From: Hordeum vulgare subsp. vulgare
Taxonomy: Eukaryota > Streptophyta > Magnoliopsida > Poales > Poaceae
Assembly: GCF_904849725.1 (NCBI RefSeq)
Contig: NC_058518.1
Location: 510,433,225-510,497,224, forward strand
Length of the DNA stretch: 64,000 nt
Direction: 5' to 3'
The notes under the pieces were generated by a model. It made no database searches, was not told the DNA's origin, and saw nothing but the letters and a program-made list of their open reading frames with translations. Positions within the stretch are counted from its first letter, which is position 1. Each line of letters starts with the position of its first letter. Position numbers and translations under genes: made by a program. Below are positions 21,547 through 33,286 of this stretch, in pieces.

Positions 21547-23816
21547 GTGTGTGTGCTGGTGTTGTGTGTGTGGGGGGGGGCTAACAGTGGGCCACACGGG
21601 GCCACGTGTCATCCAGTGAGGGGGCCCTGACCACTGCCAGGTGGGTCCCCCCTCCTTATTATTTTTATTTCTGTTTATTTTATTGTTTGTGTTTTTTATG
21701 TGATAATTAGAAATATTTCCATTTCTGGAATATGTCCAGATATGGACTTGCCAAATAGGGCAAGCTCAAGAACATCCATGTTCTTGACATAGTTGTGGAT
21801 TGATTCTGTGCCAATTTTATTTTATTGTTTGTGGTGTTTTTCTGAATGCAACATGGGTAGTATGATATATGGATTTGGGGTAGAAAATCCCAAGAAATTC
21901 AATGGTGGTACTGGAATCTGGATTTGGGCATTTTTGTAGAAAGACTCCTTGTGGTGAGGTGGCAATAACTTTATCTGTGTAGGTTAGTTCATGTGCATGG
22001 TCAAAGGTTGTGCTTGCATGCATCATTATGTCTGTGGCATCATCATTTGGCTGGTATTTATTTCCTGCTTGTTTCTTTTGGGTAGCTTCTGGGGCCAGAA
22101 ACGAGTTCGAAGAGTCCGGTGAGTTCATGCAGGAAGATCAGGATCAGTTCCACTCTGAAGAAATCACAGGCAAGATGATTGTGACCTTGACACCGTTTCT
22201 AGCTTTGTTTTGCTTAGTGATTCGTTTCTATCGTTACATCTCCGTTGCCTACCACATGATATATAGGCCATCAAACATTGCCATGAAACCTCAAACACCT
22301 CCCCTCCTAGCAAATATTGTCTGGCTAAGTTAGGCTTGCTCAACCACTAATTGTTAGTGTTGCTAGTTGCAGGTGCCAGTTAGTCCATGTGATAACATGG
22401 GCAATTTGATATCATCATATTTAATTTTTATTTAATTAATGTGCCTATATACTTGGTAAATAGCAGAAGGCCTAGCCTTTTGCCGGGTGATTTGTTCCGC
22501 TGTTGCCGCCTTAGTTTTGTCTACCGGTGTTTATTTCCATAACTGAGCGCTCCTAACACGTTCGGGGTTGTTATGGGGACCCCCTTGATAAATCATTTAG
22601 TGTTAAGGTTTGTCTGGCAGGACCCATCTTTGGTGTTAATTTTCTAATAACTTAATAAAAAGCATAAAGAATAGCTACCCCGAGGAATTAATCTACAACC
22701 CGGGCCAGTGCTCCTCATGAGTGTTGGTCCAACCCAGAACAGCTTATTAACGCTCCCCGGGGCAACTCGGGTTTTGGCGTGGTAACCATAGCTCATCCTT
22801 CGTGTCCTGAGAACGAGATACGCGACTCCTATCGGGTTCGTCGACACATCGGGAGGTCTTGCTGGACTTGTCTTACCTTAGCAATATATCTTGCGCATGG
22901 GGATTCTGATGAGACTTTGGGTCTTCCCAGAGTTGAGGTTTTCCACTAAGGAATCCGACGAGATCACGAGTTTCGTGGTAGAGGATTACTATGAGGCATG
23001 TGGTAATTTGTGATGGACTAGTTGGAGCACCCCTGCAGGGTTTGATCATTTGGAAAGACGTGTCCGCGATTATGTGGCAAACATGGATATTTTGTTAACA
23101 TCCGGTTCTAGATAACTTAAAGTAATTCAAATAAAACTTGCCAACTGAGTGCGTAACCGTGACTGTTTCTTTCAGAGCTCCTTCTATGATCGAGAACACT
23201 GTGGGGTTATAAATGACGTAAGTAGGTGTTCAGGATCACTTGGTGCTCATTCTAGTATTCGACCGTTTTACGTAGACCACCATATTTATTTTTGCTCTTC
23301 AAGTTAGCCACCATATATGCTTAGGATGCTGCAAACTCAAACACTTAACCCTACCTCACCCATTAACTTAGTTAGACTCGATACCAAGGTCATGAGATTG
23401 CTGAGTCCTCGTGGCTCACAGTATACTACAAACACCCACAGGTACATGTACCCCCGTTACAGATGTTCCCGAGGATACCCAACTAAGGAGGGAGTTCGAC
23501 GAAGGCAGTGGCAGACCGTATGTGACGTATCCCGAGGACTAGAGGCGCATGGTCGTGATCGTGGGACTAGCAAGACGGGATAGGATGATTTTGCCGTTTA
23601 TCTTGTCCGTAGTCAGACCCTGTCTTATGTATGAACAATGAATGCTTGTGTGGATTGTAATGTAGTTTGTGGCGAGTGTAAGACGAATCTTATACTCATA
23701 TCTCTATTTATGTAATGTCAATGTTATCTTGCTTGCGAAACGCTGAGATGCGCCCCTTTCCCCTTTTGAGGCCTCTCCCCCAAATAAGGAAAGAGCCGCA
23801 TCTTAGTCGTTACAGT
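21547..23816 (+). mobile_element. Old LTR-retrotransposon remnant (probable LTR 3' part)
   Basis: No intact coding region. A short conserved-looking stretch (22097-22330) includes an acidic peptide frame (NEFEESGEFMQEDQDQFHSE) followed by a hydrophobic segment. The tail ends GCATCTTAGTCGTTACA. From memory of Triticeae repeats this resembles the long LTR of a Gypsy family whose LTRs carry gene-like sequence, but I cannot name it. Together with 9988-10846 and 19785-19903 it would be a single element split by three later insertions. Confidence 0.45.
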
Positions 23817-24256
23817 TATGTATATTCTTTTGTGTTCCTTATTGGTTGCGAGAACCGGCAAGCAGCGGTACCTACCTGGCTACATCAGGCCGGTTGCATT
23901 CCATTTCCTCCTGATATCTCCACCCTAAACTTTGTTTACGACTCCGTTTTGAGAAATATTTGTTTGTGATATTCAACCCTAAATTTATATATATAAATTA
24001 CTAGTGTTATGGTGGGTCATGAGACATCAATTTGACATGGAAAATCAAGGGGCGGGGCTTTCGCTGCTAGATTTGTTTTGTGAGTGTCATCAAGTTGCGA
24101 TCTTCGGCTGATGGACCTGCCCCTCTTCTATCCAAAGTTAGAATTATGATATGACCTGTATGCAACTGCTTTTTGTTAGCATGCAATGCTAACATTGCCA
24201 GCCATTAAAGCCCATTTGGCCACACATCAGCGGAGGGGAGGTTTTGCAGCGGCGGT
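23817..24256. other. Spacer with no recognised feature
   Basis: AT-rich sequence between two LTR-type remnants. I see no open frame, MITE or RNA gene in it. Confidence 0.5.
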
Positions 24257-24724
24257 TGAGGGAGTCCAGGACTAAAGGGTCCTAGTATGGTGGGCTCATC
24301 TCTTATAGGCCGACCTAATGGGTCGTGTTGTTGAAGACCGGATTATGTGACGACCTCATGTTCAGGAAGGAAACCTCCGAAGACTGGCTTGTCATCCAAG
24401 TTAAGTTGGCTAGATCGGCGCATCTGTCCCCGGTTGGAGGTCGGTTGTATGTAACCCTAGGAACCCGTGGTGTCTATATAAACCAGAGGGTTTCATCCGT
24501 ATAGGCAAGTTGACTCATCTAGGTTTTATCTCATATGATCTCGAGGTAGATCAACTCTGTAATTATCATACACGTCGACATAATCAAGCATGACGTTGGG
24601 TTTTACCTCCTCAAGAGGGCCCGAACCTGGGTAAACACTGTCTCCTTCGTCCACTGTAACCCATCGATCCAAGGTCCACAGCTCGGGACCCCCTACCCGA
24701 GATCCGCAGGTTTTCACACTGACA
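24257..24724 (+). repeat. Gypsy 5' LTR, TGAGGGAGTCC type (Fatima-like)
   Basis: 468 bp from TGAGGGAGTCCAGG to TTTTCACACTGACA, with a TATA-like CTATATAAACC (24473) and the CCTACCCGAGATCCGC block near the end. It is followed by TTGGTGCTTTCATTGAGAG, the region used as primer site in this abundant Triticeae group. The family name is from memory and tentative. Confidence 0.75.
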
Positions 24725-26452
24725 TTGGTGCTTTCATTGAGAGTTCCTCTGTGAGATCACCAGAAGGATTGATGGCTCGCTTAATCATGAGTGATCGAAT
24801 CAGCAACGGGGACATCTTCATCCCCGGGCAGGTTCTCGCGTTCGGCAGCTTCATGCTGCGGGCCGACCCGACCGGCCGCCTCGGCAGAATCGGATGCTTC
24901 GTCCCCGGTCAGGAGATAAGGTTTGGGACTCCTGGGGCGATCTTTTCCCCGCTAAGGTCACGGTTTCGTCCGATGAGCTCCAAAATCCCGAAGCCTTGAC
25001 TTCGGGTCTCTTCCCTAGTCATGCCCTTGGTTCCCTCTTTGTCGAAGAGACGACTTTGAGCCCGGACCCGACCTCAGTGTCCGGGCCACAGCAAACAACC
25101 ATTGCCGAACACACGCCCCTCGTGGAAGCCAGGGAGGTGAACTCCAAAACCATCAAGAGATCGATTAGGATAACCTCTCGAGGTTAAATGAGACGCTCGA
25201 TCGGATCCGGTCGTTCAAGATCACGGACGGCTTGAGCCCATCATATACTCGGATCGGTCTGAATGCGAATTATGAGGACTTTTACGGCCCACCCACCACC
25301 CACTTGGTAGCCATAGTTGAAGTCTTAACCGACATGTTGGATTACACCTCCGAGGAGGTTGAAGAAATGGATGATGAGGCCGATGACCCCGCCCCTGTTA
25401 ATACCGGGCAGTGGACTACCATCTCCACCTATGACGTCTACATGATGGACACATCCGACGGCAATGGCGATCATACCCCCAAACAAAACGCCGATAAGTT
25501 CGGGGAGGAGCCATCAAAGCACCGAAGGCAGCGTAAGCGGGCCAAGGCGAACAAGAGAAGGAAGACCATACAGGGCACAGGGGAAAACATAACCCCGAAG
25601 GACCATGACAACCTCGGATCTCCCGAGCAGCCACCGAAGGACCCGAACAAGCCCGAGGGCTAGAGCGATCTCGACGATCCCGATGACACATGACGACAAC
25701 TACCCCCGTGTCGACGCGGAAGACATCCTAGAGGCCGAAGATTTCATAGTTCCCCAGGACCTTAAGGGTCAGGAACGGTTCAGGCAACAGCTTATAGCTT
25801 CCGCCCACAGCCTACAAGCGAAGCAGCAACACTCCAGGCCGAACAAGACACGATCAACAATAGATGGAGGAAAGTACTGGCAGCCGAAGAAGGATATGGC
25901 ACTGAGTGGCCGAATGAAAACAACAGCTACCCACGCCGACGCGTGGCCTGGTGCCTCAGTTCGATGACGAGGCCCCGCAGCCCGTGTCTCCTAGGCACAC
26001 AAAGTACGATGAGCCCGACCGCCCACCCAGAGGGCGCGATAAAGCGACCGGAGAAGCCGAGTATAGACCCGAGCCTCCCCACAAGAAAGGAAAGGAACAT
26101 GTGCAACCCAGGAGCAGACACGACCTACGACACGGCCTGGACAACAAAACAGGTCGCAACTGGTCCATGTATGGATCTAGAACATACTCTCCGACTCGAT
26201 GGGATTGAGACCAACCTCGGTTACCCACACCAACCGAGATCGGGAACCGTACCGCACACAACCAACAACCGATTTCCGACACAATATAGCTCGGGTCAGA
26301 AGCGCCGCCTACCCACTGTGCTTTACAAATGAGGTCATGCAACACCAATTTCCGGAAGGGTTTAAACTTACGAACACAGAACAATGCGACGGAACAGCAG
26401 ACCCCGCCGTGTGGATAGAAGATTTCCTTCTACACATCCATATGGCCAGATG
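24725..26452 (+). pseudogene. 5' internal region and gag-proximal ORF remnants of the Fatima-like Gypsy
   Basis: Several frames of one decayed ORF are visible. The clearest is 25232-25663 (YEDFYGPPTTHLVAIVEVL, then an acidic stretch, then KHRRQRKRAKANKRRKT). The final part at about 26330-26450 (FPEGFKLTNTEQCDG...WIEDFLLHI) resembles the start of a retrotransposon gag domain. The element ends abruptly at about 26453, where the 49-bp minisatellite begins, so the remainder of gag, pol and the 3' LTR are missing. A related remnant lies inverted at 44460-45310. Confidence 0.75.
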
Positions 26453-26462
26453 AGATGACCTC

Positions 26463-27056
26463 CACTTTTGTCATTTGTAGTGGCTCGGCATTAACAAAAC
26501 CTAAAATGGCCACTTTTGTCATTTGTGGTGGCTCGACAATGACAAAACCTAAAATGAGCCTCTTTGGCCATTTGAGGTGGCTCGACATCGACAAAACCTA
26601 AAATAAACATCTTTGGTCATTTGTGGTGGCTCGACATCGAAAAAACCTAAAATGAACATATTTGGTCATTTGTGGTGGCTCGACATCGACAAAACCTAAA
26701 ACAAACATATTTGGTCATTTGTGGTGGCTCGACATCGACAAAACCTAAAGCGAACATATTTGGTCATTTGTGGTGGCTCGACGTCGACAAAACCTAAAAT
26801 GAGCCTCTTTGGTCTTTTGTGCTAGCTCAAGAACCACAAAACCTTAAATAACCACTTTTGTCATTTGTGGTGGCTCGAGATCGACAAAACCTAAAATGAG
26901 CATCTTTGGTCATTTGTGGTGGCTCAACATCGATAAAACCTAAAATGAGCATCTTTTGTCATTTGTGGTGACTTGACATCGACAAAACCTAAAATGACCC
27001 GCTTTGGTCTTTCGTGGTGGCTCGACATTGATAAAACCTAAAATGACCACCTTTAT
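26463..27056 (+). repeat. Minisatellite, 49-bp unit, about 12 copies
   Basis: The motif TTGTGGTGGCTCGACATCG followed by ACAAAACCTAAAATGA recurs with GGCTCG-equivalent starts at 26482, 26530, 26579, 26628, 26677, 26726, 26775, 26824, 26872, 26921, 26970 and 27019, a 48-49-bp period. Outer units are more diverged. Such arrays are typical of CACTA subterminal regions, and a CACTA gene fragment follows at 27290, so I read it as part of that element. Confidence 0.9.
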
Positions 27057-27072
27057 CAAAGACATAAATAAT

Positions 27073-27076
<4 letters not shown>

Positions 27077-27106
<30 letters not shown>
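27077..27106 (+). repeat. (CA)15 microsatellite
   Basis: Thirty uninterrupted bases of CA at the edge of the minisatellite. Confidence 0.98.
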
Positions 27107-27107
<1 letters not shown>

Positions 27108-27289
27108 CATTCCTCATACAACATTCATAGTTGAAACATTACATTCCATAGTTCAAACATTAAAATGCATAATCAAACATTAAAATGCATAGTGTTCAAA
27201 CATTACAATCCATAGTTTAATGATCGTAAGTAAACATAATGACCCACATGGTCAGTTCCAACAAGGTCAGATCATCTAATTAATCTTCA

Positions 27290-27958
27290 TCACAAATGGG
27301 CATTATCTCCTTCAGCTTCCTCTTGTTTTTTTTCACCTGATTTCTTCAGGTCTGCAACACAACACTCAAGAGTCATATTATCTTTGGTCAGCTTAGCAAT
27401 GCAGCAATCGACGTTCTTATTCTCAATGATCAACTTCTCCTTCTCTTTCTTCAAGTCAGCAAAGCAAAACTTCAAAGTCCTATTATCACAGCTCATCCTT
27501 TCCTTCTCTTTAAGATGATTGAACTTCAAATTCCTCATGACATTGCCTTGAGCAACATGAATGAACTTCAACCGGTCAACTACAGCCTTCGACTTAGTGA
27601 TCTCAGCATCCTTTACAACCAGTTGCTCATTCACATGTCCAATGCCCTTATCCACATGGATAGTATTATTCTCCTCCTCTAAGCCATTCTTCAAATTATG
27701 CAGTACATCGGGTTGTTGTGGAAGGTTATCCTGGGAATCCGGCAGGTTGTTCACATCTTCAACAAGCTTTTCATAAGTTCCCTACAACTGTTTCTTCTCT
27801 TCTGTGATATTGTGGACATTAGCTGAATGATCCACGCAAGCAATCCTATTAGAATGTTGGCTATCCTCATACATAAGGCAGAGTTTGTGAAGAGCATTCT
27901 GCAGATGATCTGTCCAATCCTCATATACCCATTGTACTACTCCACAGTTACCATCTCC
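27290..27958 (-). pseudogene. CACTA transposon coiled-coil ORF, last exon, with one premature stop
   Basis: Reading on the minus strand from an AG acceptor at 27960-27959, the exon begins GDGNCGVVQWVYEDWTDHLQ and runs in one frame to a stop at 27290, interrupted by TAG at 27784-27782. The product is strongly helical and charged (repeated Leu/Lys/Glu, e.g. VVKDAEITKSKAVVDRL and ADLKKEKEKLIIENKN), a likely coiled coil ending in acidic residues. The same layout occurs in the second ORF of Triticeae Caspar-like CACTA elements, as I recall it. Upstream exons and a transposase are not seen. If the stop is real, the gene is inactive. Confidence 0.7.
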
Positions 27959-27962
27959 CTTC

Positions 27963-28619
27963 AGTTAAATTCAAGATTTTGTTAAGTTAAATATTCAGTT
28001 AACTTGAACATTCATTTGAGTTAAATATTCAGTTAAAGACTCACTTCAAAATTCAGTTAACACTTACTTTACCAAAATAAAGATTCAACTATCTTAAACA
28101 TTCAGTGCCAAATCAACCGATCAGTGCCTTTTGCAGAAATTTTACTGAATGCACCGTGATTTTTGTTAAGGATTAGTGACCTCGTAATTTTCTGCAAAAG
28201 AAGCCTGAAATAGGGGGGGGGGGGGGGTATGCTTTTAATTCCCACCAAGCTGACTGCAGCTGGTTAACCAGAATAGTAGTTAGCTGGTAAGCAATATACT
28301 ACTCCATCAGGCAATTATGCATGACACTAATTTACTCTTCCGGTGTCCAGACATTCAGTCCGCCGAACACATCAGGCCGTGTTGACTGCCGCGCCCGTCC
28401 ATGAATCATCTGAGATCCTGCAGGCGTTGGGTACAACTTAGCCATTGGCGACGGCAAATAAAGTTGTGATAATCATGCAAGTAAAGTTAGACTTTGGGGT
28501 TGGACATGGACCCGAGGAATGAAATGAGAGAATCTCATCCTGCCTGCCCCCCCTCCCCTTTTCTATCCGGGCCTGTCTGCGGGTGCACGATGGATTAGGT
28601 GCCACCGTACAGTGCAGCA
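27963..28619. other. Decayed CACTA intron/flank and low-copy sequence
   Basis: Contains repeated short TTCAGTTAA phrases (27960-28060), probably intron of the CACTA gene, and a G20-odd run at about 28207-28227. No gene is recognised. Confidence 0.5.
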
Positions 28620-28879
28620 CCGCAAAGCTTAAAAATTAGCTCATCCGTTGTGGTGATCGGGCGGGTCAGCTTCGGAGGAGCTCGTGTTAGGTGCCTCTGC
28701 CCCGCTGGTTTCATGTCGCCCAGCCATCGCCATTGCATGGATGTATGTATGCACAGCACGCGCTTTCAAACAGTGGTGTTCCGTCCATCACATGAACGAC
28801 GCAGTCTTCAGTAATACTACTCTCTCTGATTCATATTAATCGTCGTTGAAATAGATGTATCTAATCATAGTGCTTTGTA

Positions 28880-29039
28880 CTCCCTCCGTTCCTAAATATA
28901 AGTCTTTCTACGAGTTTCACTAATGAACCACATACGGATGTATATAGACATACTTTAGAGTATAGATTCATTCATTTTGCTTCGTATGTAGACACCTAGT
29001 GAAATATCTTAAAAGACTTATATTTAGGTACGGAGGGAG
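28880..29039 (+). mobile_element. Stowaway (Tc1/Mariner) MITE
   Basis: 160 bp with terminal inverted repeats CTCCCTCCGTTCCTAAATAT and its complement ending GTACGGAGGGAG, flanked by TA on both sides (28878-28879 and 29040-29041). Confidence 0.95.
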
Positions 29040-29338
29040 TAGTTGCTAGTAGTGTGGTTTGGGTGACATCAGGTTTTTACCCCAATGGTCCGTTGTCCTG
29101 ATAAATGTGCAAACAGGGTTTTTGATGTTGCTTCAAACTCGCTTCTTCTCTTTTTCTAGCTTTCCGGTTTTGGCTATTCCCAGTTAAAGAAATATATATT
29201 TCAATGGTAGATACATCTATTTGAGTGAGAATTGGAGGTAGTGCTTCAGTTTCTTCATATTTATCTTGATATTTTCGGTGAAGTGTATGGCACACATTTT
29301 TCTTCACATCACATGCACGACAGATTTATTATTTCTTA

Positions 29339-29499
29339 CTTCCTCTGTTCCTAAATATAATCTTTTAAGCAATTTCATTAGGTGTCTACATACGGAGCAA
29401 AATGATTAAATGTATACTCTAAAGTATATCTATATACATCTGTATGTAATTCACTAGTGAAATCTGTATAAAGACTTTATATTTAGGAACGGAGGGAGT
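29339..29499 (+). mobile_element. Stowaway MITE, second copy of the same family
   Basis: 161 bp from CTTCCTCTGTTCC to GAACGGAGGGAG, with TA flanks. Its interior (CATACGGAGCAAAATGA, then TCTAAAGTATATC) matches the neighbouring copy at 28880 in inverted orientation. Confidence 0.93.
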
Positions 29500-29831
29500 A
29501 CTTTATTGCCAGTGGTCCTAGTTTTGGTGTTTGTGCACACACTAACTACACATGTTTAGGCTGCTGTCATTGTTCGTGCAGTGTTTGGTTGGTATTTTCC
29601 TTTGGCTGCATTGCACCTGCCGTCATGAAATCTCGCAAGATGCTGGTAGATAATCCAACAATTAGGCACAAAAACAGCCGGGGAATTGTACGGGCTGTTC
29701 GTTATTCATGATTAGTAGAGGCGCCGGTGTTGTTCATGCACACGATTCGCATGTGTTAGGTTCTCCGTCAGTTGTCACTTGAGACTACAACGTACTCTGT
29801 CGAACGGCCTTTGTGCGCACCGACTTGTTTA

Positions 29832-30220
29832 GGCTCTGTTTGGAATCATAATAGATTATGATAATCTGAATTATAAAGATAGATTATATAATCTGGTTTA
29901 TAAAATAATCTAGGTGATCATGTATGGAGGCCAGATTATATAAACTGTAATCCAGGTCTTACATTGCATAATGACTTGTCTGCCCTTTGTTTTTTTAAAG
30001 AGGAGGGTGTCGGTGGCAGGAATGTAATTATCTTCAACTTTACAAGGATAATGGGTCATTAGCAATTCATAATCTGATTTTAGCTGGGGTAGAGTAGATT
30101 ATGAGTTTTTAATAATCTGTCCATCTAGTTTTTATAATCTACACCATAATTTGTCCTGTTTGAAGACAAAATAGATTATAAAAACTGGATTATATAATCT
30201 GAGTGGTACCAAACAGGGCC
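29832..30220 (+). mobile_element. Tourist-like (PIF/Harbinger) MITE
   Basis: 389 bp with ends GGCTCTGTTTGG and CCAAACAGGGCC and a TTA duplication (29829-29831 and 30221-30223). The interior is AT-rich and full of TAATCT/AGATTA palindromic phrases. The paralogous segment at 34912 carries the uninterrupted site GTTTAATCGGTCTC. Confidence 0.92.
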
Positions 30221-30262
30221 TTAATCAGTCTCCGTTGGAGACAAGGGTCGACTATGGACAGA

Positions 30263-31483
30263 GCGTGAATATCTAGTGATACCACATCCTAAATGCTGCC
30301 ATGATACCATTTCGAATAATTCAATTTTAAATGTTCAAAAATTTGTGGATGTCCACATCACATGAATGTGCAGTTTCTAAAATTTTCGAATCAAAATTCA
30401 ATACACACTGAAAAGCAAAAAAGGCAAATCATGCATGAATAGCACACCCTCCCCCCCCCCCCTCCGAACATTTTCGAAATGACACATTGGTGCACAACAT
30501 GTGATGATCATGATCGAACGACCAAGGTAGCGTCGTACATGCTCCAGGAGCACCGAATATATTCTCTTTGTGGATGGGCTATCTCGTCCTTTTCCCTCCC
30601 ACGAGGCTATGAGGGCAAAATACTCTCCTGATCTTCGTCTTTGAATCCGAGGATTTGCCTCCACTCTACCTACCATCCAGGTGATTGATAATAGGGACGG
30701 AAATCCTGCTGCATTGGCTTCAACTAGTAAATAAGTTCAAAAATTAGTCCTCGTAGAGGCGACATCTCCGGCGAATGGCGGTGCTTGATTGTTGAGTCGG
30801 TCTTCCGGGCTCCAATCTTCCTCAAGTTAATCCGCCGGGATGGATAAGACGAAGCCTAGGTGTAGATTCTTATTGGATCCTTGGGACAGTGACATTAGGG
30901 TTTCCTCTCGTGTGTACGCGATGGTGGTATTTTATATAAGGTTCTTCACCTCCATTTAAGGGTTCCTTCGGGACTTTAGTTCTTAGAGTCATATGCATGA
31001 AGACTTCTCGGCTATCATCGAGAAATTCATCCCGACTCCGATATGGGAGCGACAATAGTGACGCACCGACATATCATTCTAGTAGGTGTAGTGTTCATTC
31101 TGCTGGGAAAAGGAGCTACCCAACCGTCAGGGACATCGCTCATGAAAGAAGGAGGGACACCAACATCGAAGCCAAACATTGGTACATCGCTTCTACTCAA
31201 GAACTAGAGCCACCCAAAGCTCCCACCTTCGGCGCCCCATACCAGAAACCTGGGCATGTTGACCTCTAAGTGGTGACGTATTTATGTATTAACATAAGTA
31301 TGATCAATTCTCATTCGTAATATCTTCTATTCATGAGTAATTGTTATTTGTTGTGGTGTCCATCTTGTTACCAACATATGACCTTTCATATGTTATGAAG
31401 TCATATGTTGGGGCAATCAATACGTGTTTTTATTCTTAGCGGAGATTGCAAAAACTTCAATGAAGCTAGGATTGCATGTTGGG
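30263..31483. other. Low-copy spacer, no gene recognised
   Basis: A short C-run lies at about 30448-30463. Open frames of up to about 90 codons on both strands have no recognisable domain or codon bias. A truncated transposable element is possible. Confidence 0.4.
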
Positions 31484-33286
31484 TGTTACTTTGAGGAACG
31501 TCGCATGGGAAACAAAAAAATTCCTACGCGCACGCGATACCTATCCATGGTGATGATCATCTACGAAAGGGGAGAGTGAATCTACATACCCTTGTAGATC
31601 GCTAAGCAAAAGCGTATATAACGCGGTTGATGTAGTGGAACATCTCCGCGATCCAAATCGCAGCCCGTCCCGCGATCTCATCACGAGCCGTCCCGCGATC
31701 CCATCACGATCCATCCCGATCTAGTGCCAAACGGACGACACCTCCTCGTTCAACACACGTACAGCTTGATGACGATCTCCGCCTTCTTGATCCAGCAAGA
31801 GGGGCAGAGAGGTGACGAGTTCTCCAGCACAACGACATGGTGGTGGTGGTGGTGAACTAAACTAGCAGGGCTTCGCCTAAGCACTACTGAATTAAACTAG
31901 AGGAGAAACAAATCAAGAGGGAAAGAGAGGGAGCACGTGGCAATTAGGGTTAGGGGCTGCCCTCAAAATCCCTCAATATATATAGGAGGAAGGGGAGAGG
32001 AGGCAGCCGAACCAAACAAGGGAGGAATCTTGTGGGAGGTGGAATCCTATTAGGACTCCTTCCTAATTTGGAAACACTTTCCACCTTTTGGCATTTTGCC
32101 TTATCCCTCCACTCCAGCCGCATGGGCCCTTAGGGGAGGCTTCGGCCAACATACCAGGGGCTGGTCTGCCTCCTCTCATAGCCCATGAAGCCCTTGGGTC
32201 GTCACATCCATCCCGGTGGTCCCCCGGAACCCTCCCGGCACTCCCGGTACACTATCGATGAGCCCGAAACTTTTCGAGAGACCAAAAGAGGACTTCCTAT
32301 ATATCAATCTTTACCTCCGAACCATTCCAGAGTTCCTCGTGACGTCTGGGGTCTCATCCAGGACTCCGAACAACCTTCGGTCACCAACATACATAACTCA
32401 ACTATACCGAAACGTCACCGAACCTTAAGTGTGCAGACCCTGCGGGTTCGAGAACTATGCGAACATGACCTGAGACACTCTCCAATCAATAACCAATAGC
32501 GGAACCTGGATGCTCATATTGGCTCCTACATATTCTACGAAGATCTTTATCAGTCGAACCTCTATGTCAAGGATTCAGTTAATCCCGTATGTTGTTCCCT
32601 TTGTCCATCGGTATGTTACTTGCCCGAGATTCGATCGTCGGTATCTCTATACCTAGTTCAATCTCGTTACCAGCAAGTCTCTTTACTCCTTCCGTAATAC
32701 AAGATCCTGTAACTAACTCCTTAGTCAAATTGCTTGCAAGGCTTGTTGTGATGTTGTATTACCGAGTGGGCCCCGAGATATCTCTCCGTCACATGGAGTG
32801 ACAAATCCCAGTCTTGATTCACGCCGAGCCAACAAACACCTTCGGAGATACCTACAGAGCACCTTTATAGTCACTCAGTTACGTTGCGATGTTTGATACA
32901 CACAAGGTATTCCTCCGGTGTCCGGGAGTTGCATGATCTCATTGTCATAGGAACAGATACATTGACATGCAGAAAACAGTAGCAATAAACTGACACGATC
33001 ATATGCTACGTTTATAATTTGGGTCTTGTCCATCACATCATTCTCCTAATGATGTGATCCCGTTATCAAACGACATATCATTTCTATGGCCAGGAAACCT
33101 TGACCATATTTGATCAACGAGCTAGTCAACTAGAGGCTCACTAGGGATAGTGTGTTGTCTATGTATCCACACATGTATTTGAGTTTTCAATCAGTACAAT
33201 TCTAGCATGGATAATAAACGATTATTATAAACAAGGAAATATAACAATAACTAATTTATTATTGCCTCTAAGACATATTTGTAACA
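31484..33286 (-). mobile_element. Angela/WIS/BARE-1-type LTR, older copy (solo or truncated)
   Basis: About 1.8 kb inverted relative to the young Angela LTR and collinear with it: GGAACGTCGCATGGGAAAC near 31495, the CCTGCGGGTTCGAGAACTATG block near 32443, and TTTATTATTGCCTCTAAGACAT at the right end. It is much more diverged in its left half than the copies at 472 and 10847. The flanking 5-mers (about TTGGG and GCTAC) do not match, so an intact solo-LTR insertion is not proven. Confidence 0.85.

Larger units (their letters stand above)
28620..30262 (+). repeat. Left copy of a local duplication, expanded by three MITEs
   Basis: Blocks at about 28620-28780, 29650-29780 and 30221-30262 align in the same order with 34500-34650, 34725-34870 and 34912-34955. 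Shared phrases include GTGTTAGGTGCCTCTGCC, TTAGGCACAAAAACAGCC and CACATGTGTTAGG. Outside the MITE insertions the two copies are diverged but clearly homologous. No coding potential is evident. Confidence 0.75.

Noticed and set aside
26463..27056. CRISPR array
   Set aside because: Units are contiguous 49-bp tandem repeats with no unique spacers, in a plant transposon context.
31484..33286. Intact solo LTR with target duplication
   Set aside because: Flanking 5-mers differ and the left end carries extra bases, so truncation or rearrangement cannot be excluded.
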